Assembly (NCBI GenBank): GCA_022652545.1
Contig: JALCRM010000011.1
Span: 1-64,000 of the forward strand
Reading direction: 5' to 3'
DNA length: 64,000 nt
Origin: Lachnospiraceae bacterium
GTDB taxonomy: Bacteria; Bacillota; Clostridia; Lachnospirales; Lachnospiraceae
Shown: piece after piece, positions 25,042-33,284 of the stretch
Layout of the letters: every line of letters begins with the position of its first letter
Numbering within the stretch: position 1 is the stretch's first letter
Notes under the pieces: model-generated
The model's input: only the letters and a program-made list of their open reading frames with translations
Told to the model about the DNA's origin: nothing
The model's database searches: none
Position numbers and translations under genes: made by a program

Positions 25042-26208
25042 TCATCGGCCTCCTGCCGCTCCCAGTCCTTCGGCGATGCGCATCTGTTCCGCCTGCTGCC
25101 CTCCCCGAAGATATTTCCTGCCGGCGCTGAAGCTGCCCTTCCCGGCCGGCCGCCTGCCTGCCTTTCCGTCGTCCTTCCGGAAGATCAGGCTGCGCTGTAT
25201 CAGCCAGCTGACCGAGAAGAACGTGAGTTCCGTAATGAGTTTTGCCGCGTACCTGTTCATCCCCGCAGCCTCGACGAGCGCATTGAGGAGCACCGTGTTG
25301 CCGGCCAGGATACACGCCGCCAGCGCAGCATAGGACAGCGCGGACTTCACCGCGTTGTTTTTGCTTTTAAAAACGAACCTGCGGTTGACTGCGTAGTTGA
25401 CGGCCGCGCTCACGACGCGGGCCGCGATATTGGACAGTGTGACAGACGGCGCCGTACCGAGGCCGACCGTCAGGTAAACCAGGAGGCTGTACAGCGAATA
25501 ATCCACCGCAAAGCCCGTGAGCGAGGAGAAGGCAAAACGCAGGATCTCCCGGTAAATACGGATTGAATCGGTCACTGCGTTGAAGTGCGAAGTCTCGTTG
25601 CGCGCCAGATATATGGCTTCGATCGGGATCTCTCGGATCGGGATGCCGCGGCGCGGGCATTCCAGCAGCACGTTCATCTCATATTCGTAGCGGCTGCCCT
25701 CTGTTTCCGTAAAAACAGGCAGCAGGGAGCCGTCGAACGCGCGCAGGCCGGTCTGGGTGTCCGAAACGCTGCTGCCGGTCGACAGCCTGTACACCCTGCG
25801 GGTGATCGCGTTTCCGGCTCTGCTGCGCAGCGGTGCGCTGTGCGGCAGTTCCCGGCATCCGAGCACCAGTTCCCCGGGATGCGCTTCGGCCGTGCGCAGG
25901 ACGTTCAGCGCATCCGCTGCCGTATGCTGCCCGTCCGCGTCCATCGTCACAACGGTGACGTCGTCGATATCGCGGTTGGCTTCGATGTATGCAAACGCCT
26001 TTTTCAGCGCGCAGCCTTTTCCCATGTTGCGCGGACTTGTGAGTACCGTGGCGTAATCCGTCGCCCGCAGCAGTGTCATGGCGTATTCACGCCCGCTGCC
26101 GTCGTCGACCACAATGGCTTCCATGCCTGTCTTCCTGATCTCCTGCAGAACACGTATCAGTATTTCTTCCGGCTGGTAAGCCGGGATGACCGCGATCCTT
26201 CCGCTCAT
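25042..26208 (-). CDS. glycosyltransferase family 2 fused to GtrA-like membrane domain
   Basis: 388 residues. The N-terminal 210 form a GT2 domain of the dolichol-phosphate-mannose synthase type: IPAYQPEE, VDDGSG, TMDADGQH (metal-binding DxD-like) and DTQTGLRAF. From about 228 four membrane helices form a GtrA domain (FAVDYSLYSLLVYL, VNYAVNRRFVFK). GT2 enzymes of this kind load a sugar on undecaprenyl phosphate and GtrA proteins flip it. Having both on one chain suggests direct hand-over. The C-terminal 45 residues are basic. Confidence 0.88.
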   Translation of the reverse strand: MSGRIAVIPAYQPEEILIRVLQEIRKTGMEAIVVDDGSGREYAMTLLRATDYATVLTSPRNMGKGCALKKAFAYIEANRDIDDVTVVTMDADGQHTAADALNVLRTAEAHPGELVLGCRELPHSAPLRSRAGNAITRRVYRLSTGSSVSDTQTGLRAFDGSLLPVFTETEGSRYEYEMNVLLECPRRGIPIREIPIEAIYLARNETSHFNAVTDSIRIYREILRFAFSSLTGFAVDYSLYSLLVYLTVGLGTAPSVTLSNIAARVVSAAVNYAVNRRFVFKSKNNAVKSALSYAALAACILAGNTVLLNALVEAAGMNRYAAKLITELTFFSVSWLIQRSLIFRKDDGKAGRRPAGKGSFSAGRKYLRGGQQAEQMRIAEGLGAAGGR

Positions 26209-26224
26209 AGTTCCTCCTTTCTTC

Positions 26225-26245
26225 GCCCGGCTCAGAGAGCCGGGC
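26225..26245. other. intercistronic hairpin within the surface operon
   Basis: GCCCGGCT and AGCCGGGC arms with a 5-base loop between the Cthe_2159-type gene and the GT2-GtrA gene. No T-tract follows, and the GT2-GtrA ribosome binding site begins a few bases after it. It may set relative expression within the operon. Confidence 0.45.
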
Positions 26246-26281
26246 AGACTGTTTCAAGGCAGCAGTGCTTCCCGCAAAACC

Positions 26282-28093
26282 CTACTTTATCTCCGCTGCC
26301 GTCTTTGTCCCGCCGATCACAAAGGATACCGTGTCCGAAGAGGTGATCTCCGGTGCTGCCAGCTGCAGCAGATCCGCATCCTTATCGACCGTCCAGGAAT
26401 AAAGTTCGTTGCCGTCGGCGTCCACTGCGGACACTTCCGTACCTGCATCCACATTCACGGAGGCATAGGCTGTCGAAAGCTTGGAATCCGTGTCCGGGTA
26501 CTGCGCCATTCCGGCGGTGCCGCTCAGGAGCAGCACGCCCGCGTCCACTCTGCAGCTGCCGTTGTAATCCAGCGCGGAATTGTCGTTCTGCGTGGATCCC
26601 GAAACGATCGTGTAGCCGCCGTTTATATATATGCTGCCATTGGAATCGAGCCCGTCTCCGGAAGCGTCCACTGTGACCCTGCCGCCGTCGATCAGGAGCA
26701 GTCCGTCTATCGTCTGGCCGCCGGCCATCCCTGACATGCGGCCGCCGCCTGAAAACGCGTTTCCGCCGTCTGCAGCGTTTCCGCCGCCCGGCGCGCCGCC
26801 TCTGTGCATGCCGGCCCCGTTTCCGGGCGCGCTGCTGTCGGACTGCGTATCCCCGCTGCCTCCGGAAGGTGCATTTCCGCCGCCCATGCCGCCGGCCGCA
26901 TCGCCGGAGCCCGCACCGTCGGAAATGTTGATCCCGTCATCCGAAGCGGTGATGTCCACAGTGCCGTCGTGAACGGCGATGAACAGTGCTTCCAGGCCTT
27001 CCTCGCACTTTGCGACCGTGAGCGTGCCGCCGTTGATGACCGCACTTTCCGTGCTGTCCACACCGTCGTCCCCGGCTTCGATCGTGACCGCTCCGCCGTC
27101 CAGGATGAAGTATCCTTTCGAGGTATCTTCGTCGTTCGTCGTCTTGATGCCGTCCCCGCCCGATGTGATCGTCAGCGTGCCATCCGCGATGCTGACGGAA
27201 TCTTTGCCCACAATGCCGTCATCCGCCGCATCCACTGCGATCGTACCGGATACGATCTCCAGGTCATCCTTTGATTTGATCCCGTCGTTGTATCCTGCCT
27301 TCACCGTCAGCGTACCGCTGCCGTTGATGATCAGATCGCTCCTGCTGTAGATCGCCGCGGAGAGATCCTCCTGGCTGTCGTCTGTATCCGCTTCCGTATC
27401 TGAAGCTGTATTTGTATCTGTATTTGTTTCCGTATCCGTGCCGGAAGAAGCTGTATCTGTCTCTTCGCTGCGGCTGTCCGTCACGGTGTTTTCCGTGCCG
27501 TCCTGCAGTGTTATGCGGCAGTTTTTCGCTGTTTTGACATATATGGGAGCAGTCGTGCCATTGGAGATCGACATGCCGGCCAGGATCAGATGCACATTCC
27601 CGTCGTCGCCTGCGTCCACAATGATCCGGCTGTCCGTTGCCGTGCCCGTGATCACGTAGGTGCCGGCCTCCGAGATCGTATACGTCTGTCCGGATCCGGA
27701 GATCGTAAGCTTCTGCGCGTCGCTGCCTTCGCCCGTGTCTTTGTCCTTGTCGGAATAGTCGCCTGTCAGATAGAGACTGCTTTCCGCTGCCAGTGTCTCG
27801 AGGCTCTCATTGCCGGTTGACGCTGTCTGCGTGGCTGCCGTACCCGCTGCCGTTCCATCCGCCGAGGCCGCTGCTGTCGTATCCGTACCGGCTGTCGTCG
27901 CATCCTGCGACGACGTGTCCGCCGTCGAGGTTTCCGCCGTGTCTGCGGCTTTCGCACTCGTGCCTGAGGCTGCCGATACCGTGTCCGCGCAGCCGGACAG
28001 GACCAGCATGCCCGCCATGATCGCCGCTGCGGCTGTCATACGCCGCCTGCCGCCGTGCCCGTTCCGGCTTTTCTTTTTCGTCTGTTTTTTCAT
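26282..28093 (-). CDS. Cthe_2159-type carbohydrate-binding lipoprotein
   Basis: 603 residues with a lipoprotein signal (LVLSGC, Cys about residue 35). A Thr/Ala/Ser-rich linker (about 37-100) leads to a repetitive beta-helix of the Cthe_2159 carbohydrate-binding family (former DUF4353). Recurrent DDGI/GDGI turns are seen: NDGIKSKDDLEI, DDGIVGKDSVSI, GDGIKTTND, DDGVDSTESAVI, DDGINIS. A Gly/Asn/Pro/Met-rich loop (about 400-460) interrupts the repeats. The founding member binds polygalacturonate-like polymers with calcium. AAAGGA lies eight bases before the ATG. Confidence 0.87.
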   Translation of the reverse strand: MKKQTKKKSRNGHGGRRRMTAAAAIMAGMLVLSGCADTVSAASGTSAKAADTAETSTADTSSQDATTAGTDTTAAASADGTAAGTAATQTASTGNESLETLAAESSLYLTGDYSDKDKDTGEGSDAQKLTISGSGQTYTISEAGTYVITGTATDSRIIVDAGDDGNVHLILAGMSISNGTTAPIYVKTAKNCRITLQDGTENTVTDSRSEETDTASSGTDTETNTDTNTASDTEADTDDSQEDLSAAIYSRSDLIINGSGTLTVKAGYNDGIKSKDDLEIVSGTIAVDAADDGIVGKDSVSIADGTLTITSGGDGIKTTNDEDTSKGYFILDGGAVTIEAGDDGVDSTESAVINGGTLTVAKCEEGLEALFIAVHDGTVDITASDDGINISDGAGSGDAAGGMGGGNAPSGGSGDTQSDSSAPGNGAGMHRGGAPGGGNAADGGNAFSGGGRMSGMAGGQTIDGLLLIDGGRVTVDASGDGLDSNGSIYINGGYTIVSGSTQNDNSALDYNGSCRVDAGVLLLSGTAGMAQYPDTDSKLSTAYASVNVDAGTEVSAVDADGNELYSWTVDKDADLLQLAAPEITSSDTVSFVIGGTKTAAEIK

Positions 28094-28109
28094 CGTGTCG
28101 TTCCTTTCG

Positions 28110-28790
28110 TCAGAACATTGCGCTCTCGCTGACTGCCTGCTCTCTTCCGCAGGAGATCGTCAGGTTGCCGTTGCGGCAGCGAAGTTCGTCAATGAATGCT
28201 TTTTCCTGTGCGCTGTCCCTGAGCTTTATGCTGTAGCGCAGTTCGTACATGCTTCCCATGTTGGTTGTTTTGACGCTGTCCAGTTCACTGCTGCTGGTGT
28301 ACTTCTCGAACAGATCGTCAAAGACGCTGCAGTAATCCAGGTTCTCCGGGATCATGATGCGCAGCTTCCGTGTGCTGTCCTGTTTTTCCCCGAAATGCAG
28401 GCGCTCCAGCAGCACCAGGATGCCGCACACGATCGCCGTGAACAGGATCGCGTAGCTGATGTAGCCCATGCCGGTCGCCAGCCCCGCCACCATGGCAAAA
28501 AATATGCCCAGGATCTCGCGCGACGTGCCCGGCAGGGAGCGGAACCGCACCAGGCTGAAAGCCCCGGCCACCGCCACGCCGGCCCCCAGGTTGCCGTTCA
28601 CCAGCATGATGACCACCTGCACGAGCGCCGGGAGCAGCGCGAGCGTGACGAGGAAATTGCGGGAGGCCGTTCCCTGCCTGCTGAAGACCCAGGCAATGGC
28701 CGCTCCCAGCAGAAGTGCCACAAGAATGCAGATCAGTTCCGAACCTATGTCCATGGTGCCTTCGATCTCTCCGAGTATGCTGTCAAACAT
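28110..28790 (-). CDS. DUF4956 membrane protein
   Basis: 226 residues. About four membrane helices occupy the N-terminal two-thirds (from ELICILVALLLGAAIAWVFS), including the conserved loop VAGAFSLVRFRSLPGTSREI. The C-terminal 85 residues form a soluble domain. These features match DUF4956. Its biochemical activity is unknown, but the gene is frequently a neighbour of VTC-domain genes. The ATG at 28790 has a GGCAGGCAG stretch upstream; an in-frame ATG six codons earlier has none. Confidence 0.85.
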   Translation of the reverse strand: MFDSILGEIEGTMDIGSELICILVALLLGAAIAWVFSRQGTASRNFLVTLALLPALVQVVIMLVNGNLGAGVAVAGAFSLVRFRSLPGTSREILGIFFAMVAGLATGMGYISYAILFTAIVCGILVLLERLHFGEKQDSTRKLRIMIPENLDYCSVFDDLFEKYTSSSELDSVKTTNMGSMYELRYSIKLRDSAQEKAFIDELRCRNGNLTISCGREQAVSESAMF

Positions 28791-28850
28791 TTTCTGCCTG
28801 CCTTTCATTGAAATTGATGTCTTTGCGGATACTGCTCTTTGTGTATGCCG

Positions 28851-29594
28851 CTATGCCGTTGCGGTGTATAGGTGTTCTGCGTTCCCGCTCTCCCGGGCGC
28901 TTTCCGTCTTCCTAAGGTAGCTGCAGCCGTATTTGGAAAAACTCACGGGGTAGATCCGCCCTTCGCTGAGGATATTGCTGAGCCAGAGAGGATAGGCGCT
29001 TCCGGTCTTGATCTCCATCAGCACCTGCCCCTCAGGCAGCAGCAGGTCCCCGCTGTCACCCGCTGTCAGGTCCAGTTCGTTCTCCCGGCTCCGGATATTG
29101 AAATCGTAGGTGATCCTGAGTTCCGGGTCGTCCGGCGAGAAAGTCGCGATGCGGTCGTAGCCGATGAATGTTTTCGGCTCCAGCCGGTACCTGGAGAGGA
29201 ACCAGTCGATCTCGCGGCCGATCTGGGAGTCTGTCTCCGGGTGTATCCCGTGCTCCAGGTAATTCCTGGCCTTCCGCATCGGCAGCCCGATACGCCGCTT
29301 GCCGACAAGCCCGTCGTATTTTTTCTTGATCTCCACGAAGACCGTGTCCGTCTCCTTCGGCACCCCGTAGCTGCGCAGCCGGAGTTTTTCCTTGTAGACC
29401 GGCTTTTCAAGGGAGGTGCGGATCAGTTCGTAATCGTCCGTGTCAAAATAAATGTTCACGATCGTGGTCAGTCCGTAGTCATCTTCCCTCATATGTCTGT
29501 CGACCCTGCGGCGCAGTCTGCGGTACTCCTCCTGCGAAAGAAAATATTTTGTCTCGATCCTTGCGAAGCTGTCGATGAACCCCTTGTTTTCCAT
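28851..29594 (-). CDS. VTC-domain polyphosphate polymerase-like protein
   Basis: 247 residues forming a single VTC domain. Basic tunnel residues appear in the expected places: FARIETKYFLS, NIYFDTDDYELIRTSL, YKEKLRLRSYG, VFVEIKKKYDGLVGKRR, and an acidic LMEIKTG near the C-terminus. In yeast Vtc4 this fold makes polyphosphate from ATP; bacterial members are often called polyphosphate polymerase domain proteins. It is the first gene of the putative surface-polymer operon. Whether it makes polyphosphate or another phosphate polymer is unproven. Confidence 0.88.
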   Translation of the reverse strand: MENKGFIDSFARIETKYFLSQEEYRRLRRRVDRHMREDDYGLTTIVNIYFDTDDYELIRTSLEKPVYKEKLRLRSYGVPKETDTVFVEIKKKYDGLVGKRRIGLPMRKARNYLEHGIHPETDSQIGREIDWFLSRYRLEPKTFIGYDRIATFSPDDPELRITYDFNIRSRENELDLTAGDSGDLLLPEGQVLMEIKTGSAYPLWLSNILSEGRIYPVSFSKYGCSYLRKTESARESGNAEHLYTATA

Positions 29595-29689
29595 GTTTTC
29601 CGCCTTTCCGGCGATGCCGCTGCGAGCGGCGCTGCCGCCTTCATCTGTGAACAGGATACAGGCGTCGGCTTAAGCCAAGTTAAAAGTGC

Positions 29690-29724
29690 AAAAAAAAGAC
29701 TGCCGCACTTTTAAAGTGCGGCAG
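29690..29724 (-). terminator. terminator of the sugar ABC operon
   Basis: CTGCCGCACTTT and AAAGTGCGGCAG arms (29700-29724) form a nearly perfect stem. On the minus strand it is followed by TCTTTTTTTT. It lies 40 bases after the solute-binding protein stop. Confidence 0.9.
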
Positions 29725-29763
29725 CCCCTGCTTACATACTGTCTGTTGCCTTATTTCCCTGCG

Positions 29764-31188
29764 TCAGTTCGATGCGCCGTCGATGGCTTTCCACTGCTCT
29801 TCGATCGCAGCGCAGGTCGCATCCTTGTCAGTCTTGCCGGAGATATAATCCTGCATCAGCTGACCGAAGGTCTGCCACCAGGAATCCGTGGAGTAGCAGA
29901 TGGAAAGTGCGCCGCTTCCTTCGGAAGCAACGAGGGCAGAGCCCTGGGTGATCACTGCCAGATCGCTGGCCTTTGCGGTCGTGATAGGCGGAACCACCTT
30001 TGCGACATCCGTGAACCAGCTCGTGCCGTAATCGGAAGTATACCAGTAGTTGACGAAGTCGAGAACCGCCTGCAGGTTCTTGCTGTCCTTGTATACATGC
30101 AGAGCCTGGTCAGAACCGGAGATGACCTTGCATTCCTTGGCGTCATCCGTTACCGGATAGCCGTTGAAGCCGATATTCAGCTTCGGATTGATGGAAAGGC
30201 AGTCTGCTTCGATCCATGCGCCCTGGCCTACCGTCATCGCTGCCTTGCTGTTTGCAAATGCGGCTTCTTCTGCGGAAAGGTCAGTCTCAAGCGGTTTGTC
30301 ATCGCCGTTCTTCACGGTCAGGTCGATAAAATCGAAGAAGTTGTTGTAGATCTCAGGATAATCAGAGATCTTCGCTTCGCCGGCCTGGAACTTCTTGGTG
30401 AGGTCAGCTGCGCTGATCCCTGCGCCGTCAGCTGCGGCATTGAGGAAGGACTGGAACGCGTGTTTGAATACCCACCATTCTGAATAGCCGGTCGTGAACG
30501 CCTTGTAGCCCTTGGCCGAGATCTTGGCCACATCGTCCTTCAGGGCGCTGAACGTGGTCGGATATTCGGTGATTCCGCACTCGTCGAAAATGTCTTTGTT
30601 GTACAGGATACCGAAGTAGTTGCCCTTGATCGCGATGCCGTAGCAGCCGCTTCCGTCGGAGGGGCTCTTCATCATTTCCGCGACTGCCGGATCCATGGTC
30701 TTCGTGAGCGGCTGGCCGGTCAGGTCATAGGAATACTCTTTGTAGGTATCGATCTCCATACCGGATGTGGAAGAGAAGATATCCGGGATCTCGCCGGAGT
30801 TGATCTTGGCCTTCAGCATGGTAGGATAGTCGTTCTGCGTAGTCTCATAGTTGATCGTGACATTCGGGGCCACGGTCTTGTACTGGTCGATCAGAGCGTT
30901 GATGGCATCCGCATACTCAGGTGAGCTGATGAAAATATTGATCTCGCCCGTGTCCTTGGAATAATCGACGGAATCTGCGGAAGCTGCCGCTTCGCTGGTC
31001 GCTGCTGCCGCTGCGCTGGTCGCTGCCGCCGCTGCACTGGTCGCTGCCGCTGCCGGGGCAGAAGTCGCTGCTGCCGCCGCTGCGCTGGTCGCTGCCGCCG
31101 CACCTGTAGAGGTGCTGGAACCGCAGCCTGCCAGCAGCCCTGCTGCCATCGCTGTGCAGAGTACTACCGATAAAGCCTGTTTTTTCAT
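29764..31188 (-). CDS. sugar ABC transporter solute-binding lipoprotein
   Basis: 474 residues. The lipoprotein signal ends at GLLAGC (Cys about 22). A linker rich in Ala-Thr-Ser repeats runs to about residue 70. The mature domain is a family 1 extracellular solute-binding protein: INIFISSPEYADAINALIDQYK, VTINYETTQNDYPTMLKAKINSGEIPDIF, YNKDIFDECGI and a C-terminal WWQTFGQLMQDY. It would deliver an oligosaccharide to the two permeases encoded upstream. It is the last gene in the operon, an order less common than binding protein first. Confidence 0.92.
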   Translation of the reverse strand: MKKQALSVVLCTAMAAGLLAGCGSSTSTGAAAATSAAAAAATSAPAAAATSAAAAATSAAAAATSEAAASADSVDYSKDTGEINIFISSPEYADAINALIDQYKTVAPNVTINYETTQNDYPTMLKAKINSGEIPDIFSSTSGMEIDTYKEYSYDLTGQPLTKTMDPAVAEMMKSPSDGSGCYGIAIKGNYFGILYNKDIFDECGITEYPTTFSALKDDVAKISAKGYKAFTTGYSEWWVFKHAFQSFLNAAADGAGISAADLTKKFQAGEAKISDYPEIYNNFFDFIDLTVKNGDDKPLETDLSAEEAAFANSKAAMTVGQGAWIEADCLSINPKLNIGFNGYPVTDDAKECKVISGSDQALHVYKDSKNLQAVLDFVNYWYTSDYGTSWFTDVAKVVPPITTAKASDLAVITQGSALVASEGSGALSICYSTDSWWQTFGQLMQDYISGKTDKDATCAAIEEQWKAIDGASN

Positions 31189-31311
31189 TTCTGTTCCTCC
31201 CTTAATTGATATGTGTACGTGGACCGGTCCCCCGCAGGGAGCCGTATCTGCAGCCGGCTGACGGCTTCCGCCGCGCCGGGACTTACCGTGAATGGAATAT
31301 ACCGCGCCCTG

Positions 31312-32151
31312 TTATCCCTTGACCGCGCCGGCGACAACCCCGTCGACAATGTACTTCTGCAGCAGGATGAAGATGATGATGGAAGGCAGCACCGTCAGTA
31401 CCATGGCGGTCATTGCGTACTGCCATTTCGTGTTCATCTGCCCGACGAAGGTATATGCCGCAAGTACCAGTGTCTTCGTGGTGTTGCTGCTGTTGACCAT
31501 CAGCAGAGGAAGCAGGAAGTCGTTCCAGATCCACATCACGTCGAGCACTACAACGGTGAAGGTCACCGATTTCAGCAGCGGGAAGATCACCGATACAAAG
31601 GTCCGCAGCGTGGAAGCACCGTCTATGTGCGCGCTCTCATCGATCTCCTTCGGAATGGTCTTCATAAAATTGAAGAAGATGAAAGTGGCCATCGGGATAC
31701 CGAAGCCCCAGTACTGGATGCCCAGGCCTATGCGGCTGTTGGACAGCCGGATGACCGACATGGCCTTCAGCAGGGTGATCATGATCGTCTGGAACGGGAT
31801 CAGCATCGGCGTAATGATGATGGTGTAAACAAGCTTCGTGTATCTGCCGGGCCTGCGGTCCAGTATATAGGCCGCCAGAGAGGAGAAGATCACGATGCCG
31901 GCGATGCCGATGACCGTAATGATCACGTTGTTCATAAAGAGCTGGCCGTACTTGATCTTGTCGATCACGTACGAATAGTTTTCCCATGTCGGCTGTTTCG
32001 GCCATGCGATCGGGTCGGACACGACTTCGCCGAACGGTTTGAAGGCATTCATGAACATCAGGAACACAGGATAGATGTACACGATCGAAAAGAGCGTGAG
32101 GACCGCGATCATGATCGTGCTGCCGACCATCCTTTTCTTCTTCATGCCCAT
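31312..32151 (-). CDS. sugar ABC transporter permease (MalG-like)
   Basis: 279 residues with six membrane helices. The cytoplasmic EAA loop reads EIDESAHIDGASTLRTFVSV (about 180-199), which contacts the ATPase. The ATG at 32151 overlaps the stop codon of the partner permease by one base (TAATG), so the two are translationally coupled. No ATPase is encoded nearby; such importers commonly share an MsiK/MsmK-type ATPase encoded elsewhere. Confidence 0.93.
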   Translation of the reverse strand: MGMKKKRMVGSTIMIAVLTLFSIVYIYPVFLMFMNAFKPFGEVVSDPIAWPKQPTWENYSYVIDKIKYGQLFMNNVIITVIGIAGIVIFSSLAAYILDRRPGRYTKLVYTIIITPMLIPFQTIMITLLKAMSVIRLSNSRIGLGIQYWGFGIPMATFIFFNFMKTIPKEIDESAHIDGASTLRTFVSVIFPLLKSVTFTVVVLDVMWIWNDFLLPLLMVNSSNTTKTLVLAAYTFVGQMNTKWQYAMTAMVLTVLPSIIIFILLQKYIVDGVVAGAVKG

Positions 32152-33065
32152 TACAGATCCACCTCCTTCTTACTCATCGCCTTCAGCGTGAGCTGCGTGA
32201 TGACGAGCACCACGATGAAGTAGATGATGGCTTCCGCGGAGCCGAGTCCGTAATTGTTTTTGGTAAAGGCCTCGTCGTAGATCTTCATGGTCACGGAATA
32301 GGTGGAGGTGCCGGGACCGCCCTTGGTCAGGGCCAGGATGATATCGAATACCTTCAGGCCGTTGGTCAGCGACATGAAAATGCAGGTCGTGATGGAAGGC
32401 CCGAGCAGCGGCAGCGTGACCTTGAAAAATTTCTGCGATCCCGTTGCGCCGTCCACGACGGCTGCCTCGAGGACATCCGCCGGCACTGCCTGCAGACCGG
32501 CGATGTAAAGCACGATGTAAAAGCCGAGGGACTGCCATACGCCTACGAAAACGACCGACCAGAAGGCCAGGTTTCCGTCCCCGAGCCAGCTCATGTTGAG
32601 GAAGCCGGCACCGGTCAGCTCATACAGTTTCTCAAAACCTTTGGAGAAAATGAATTTCCAGATGAAGCCTACGATCGTCATGCTCATGATGTAGGGGATG
32701 AAGAGCAGTCCGCGGAATACGTTTGCGCCGCGGAACTTCTTGGTCAGCGCCACCGCCAGAGCCAGGGCCAGGATGTTGGAAAATACCATGAACAGGAACG
32801 TATACCTGACCGTGAACCAGATCGAAGTAAGATAGTCGCTCTTTTCCGAAAAGATCGTGATAAAATTGCTGAAGCCGACGAATTTGGCAGCCTTGGAAAT
32901 GCCGTTCCACTCCGTGAATGAGTAATAGCCGCTCATCACGAACGGAATGTACATCATCATGCACACCAGCACAACTGCCGGCAGTGTAAACAGGAAGGTC
33001 TCGCGTGCTTCCTTCTTTTTTCTCTGTGAGTGTGCGCTGACACTCTTCTGCTGCGTGGCCTGCAT
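32151..33065 (-). CDS. sugar ABC transporter permease (MalF/UgpA-like)
   Basis: 304 residues with six membrane helices and an EAA loop VLEAAVVDGATGSQKFFKV (about 208-226). A basic N-terminal tail of 25 residues precedes the first helix. The ATG at 33065 has GAGGGGG eight bases upstream; an upstream in-frame ATG about 110 bases earlier lies in the divergent control region. It is the first gene of the importer operon, divergent from the YesM/YesN genes that probably control it. Confidence 0.92.
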   Translation of the reverse strand: MQATQQKSVSAHSQRKKKEARETFLFTLPAVVLVCMMMYIPFVMSGYYSFTEWNGISKAAKFVGFSNFITIFSEKSDYLTSIWFTVRYTFLFMVFSNILALALAVALTKKFRGANVFRGLLFIPYIMSMTIVGFIWKFIFSKGFEKLYELTGAGFLNMSWLGDGNLAFWSVVFVGVWQSLGFYIVLYIAGLQAVPADVLEAAVVDGATGSQKFFKVTLPLLGPSITTCIFMSLTNGLKVFDIILALTKGGPGTSTYSVTMKIYDEAFTKNNYGLGSAEAIIYFIVVLVITQLTLKAMSKKEVDL

Positions 33066-33284
33066 GTTTTGTGCCCCCTCTCTGACTGCGGATCCGTCAA
33101 AATCATATGTATCCTTGTTAAAACACATCATAAACTGTGCAAGTTGCCGTATAAATGGAAAACAGCGAACAAACATCTGTAAAAAATGCTACACTTTCTG
33201 TGACCCGGCAGGGGAACAGCAGACAGTGACAGCAACTTCCCGCCGCACGGCGCTGACCGCCGGCGGCAGATATGAGGCCGATCT
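33066..33284. promoter_or_regulatory. divergent control region between sugar importer and YesM/YesN genes
   Basis: 219 bases, AT-richer than the flanking genes. TTGCAC near 33138 on the minus strand could be a -35 box for the importer. TACACT near 33190 on the plus strand could be a -10 box for the kinase. Neither promoter is convincing on its own. Binding sites for the AraC-type response regulator are expected here but I could not define them. Confidence 0.35.

Noticed and set aside
30990..31110. Short tandem DNA repeats that resemble a CRISPR array at first glance
   Set aside because: They are in frame, code for Ala-Thr-Ser linkers and have no regular unique spacers or cas genes.
33138..33200. 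Precise promoters for the sugar importer and the YesM gene
   Set aside because: Hexamer matches and spacing were too poor to assign either.
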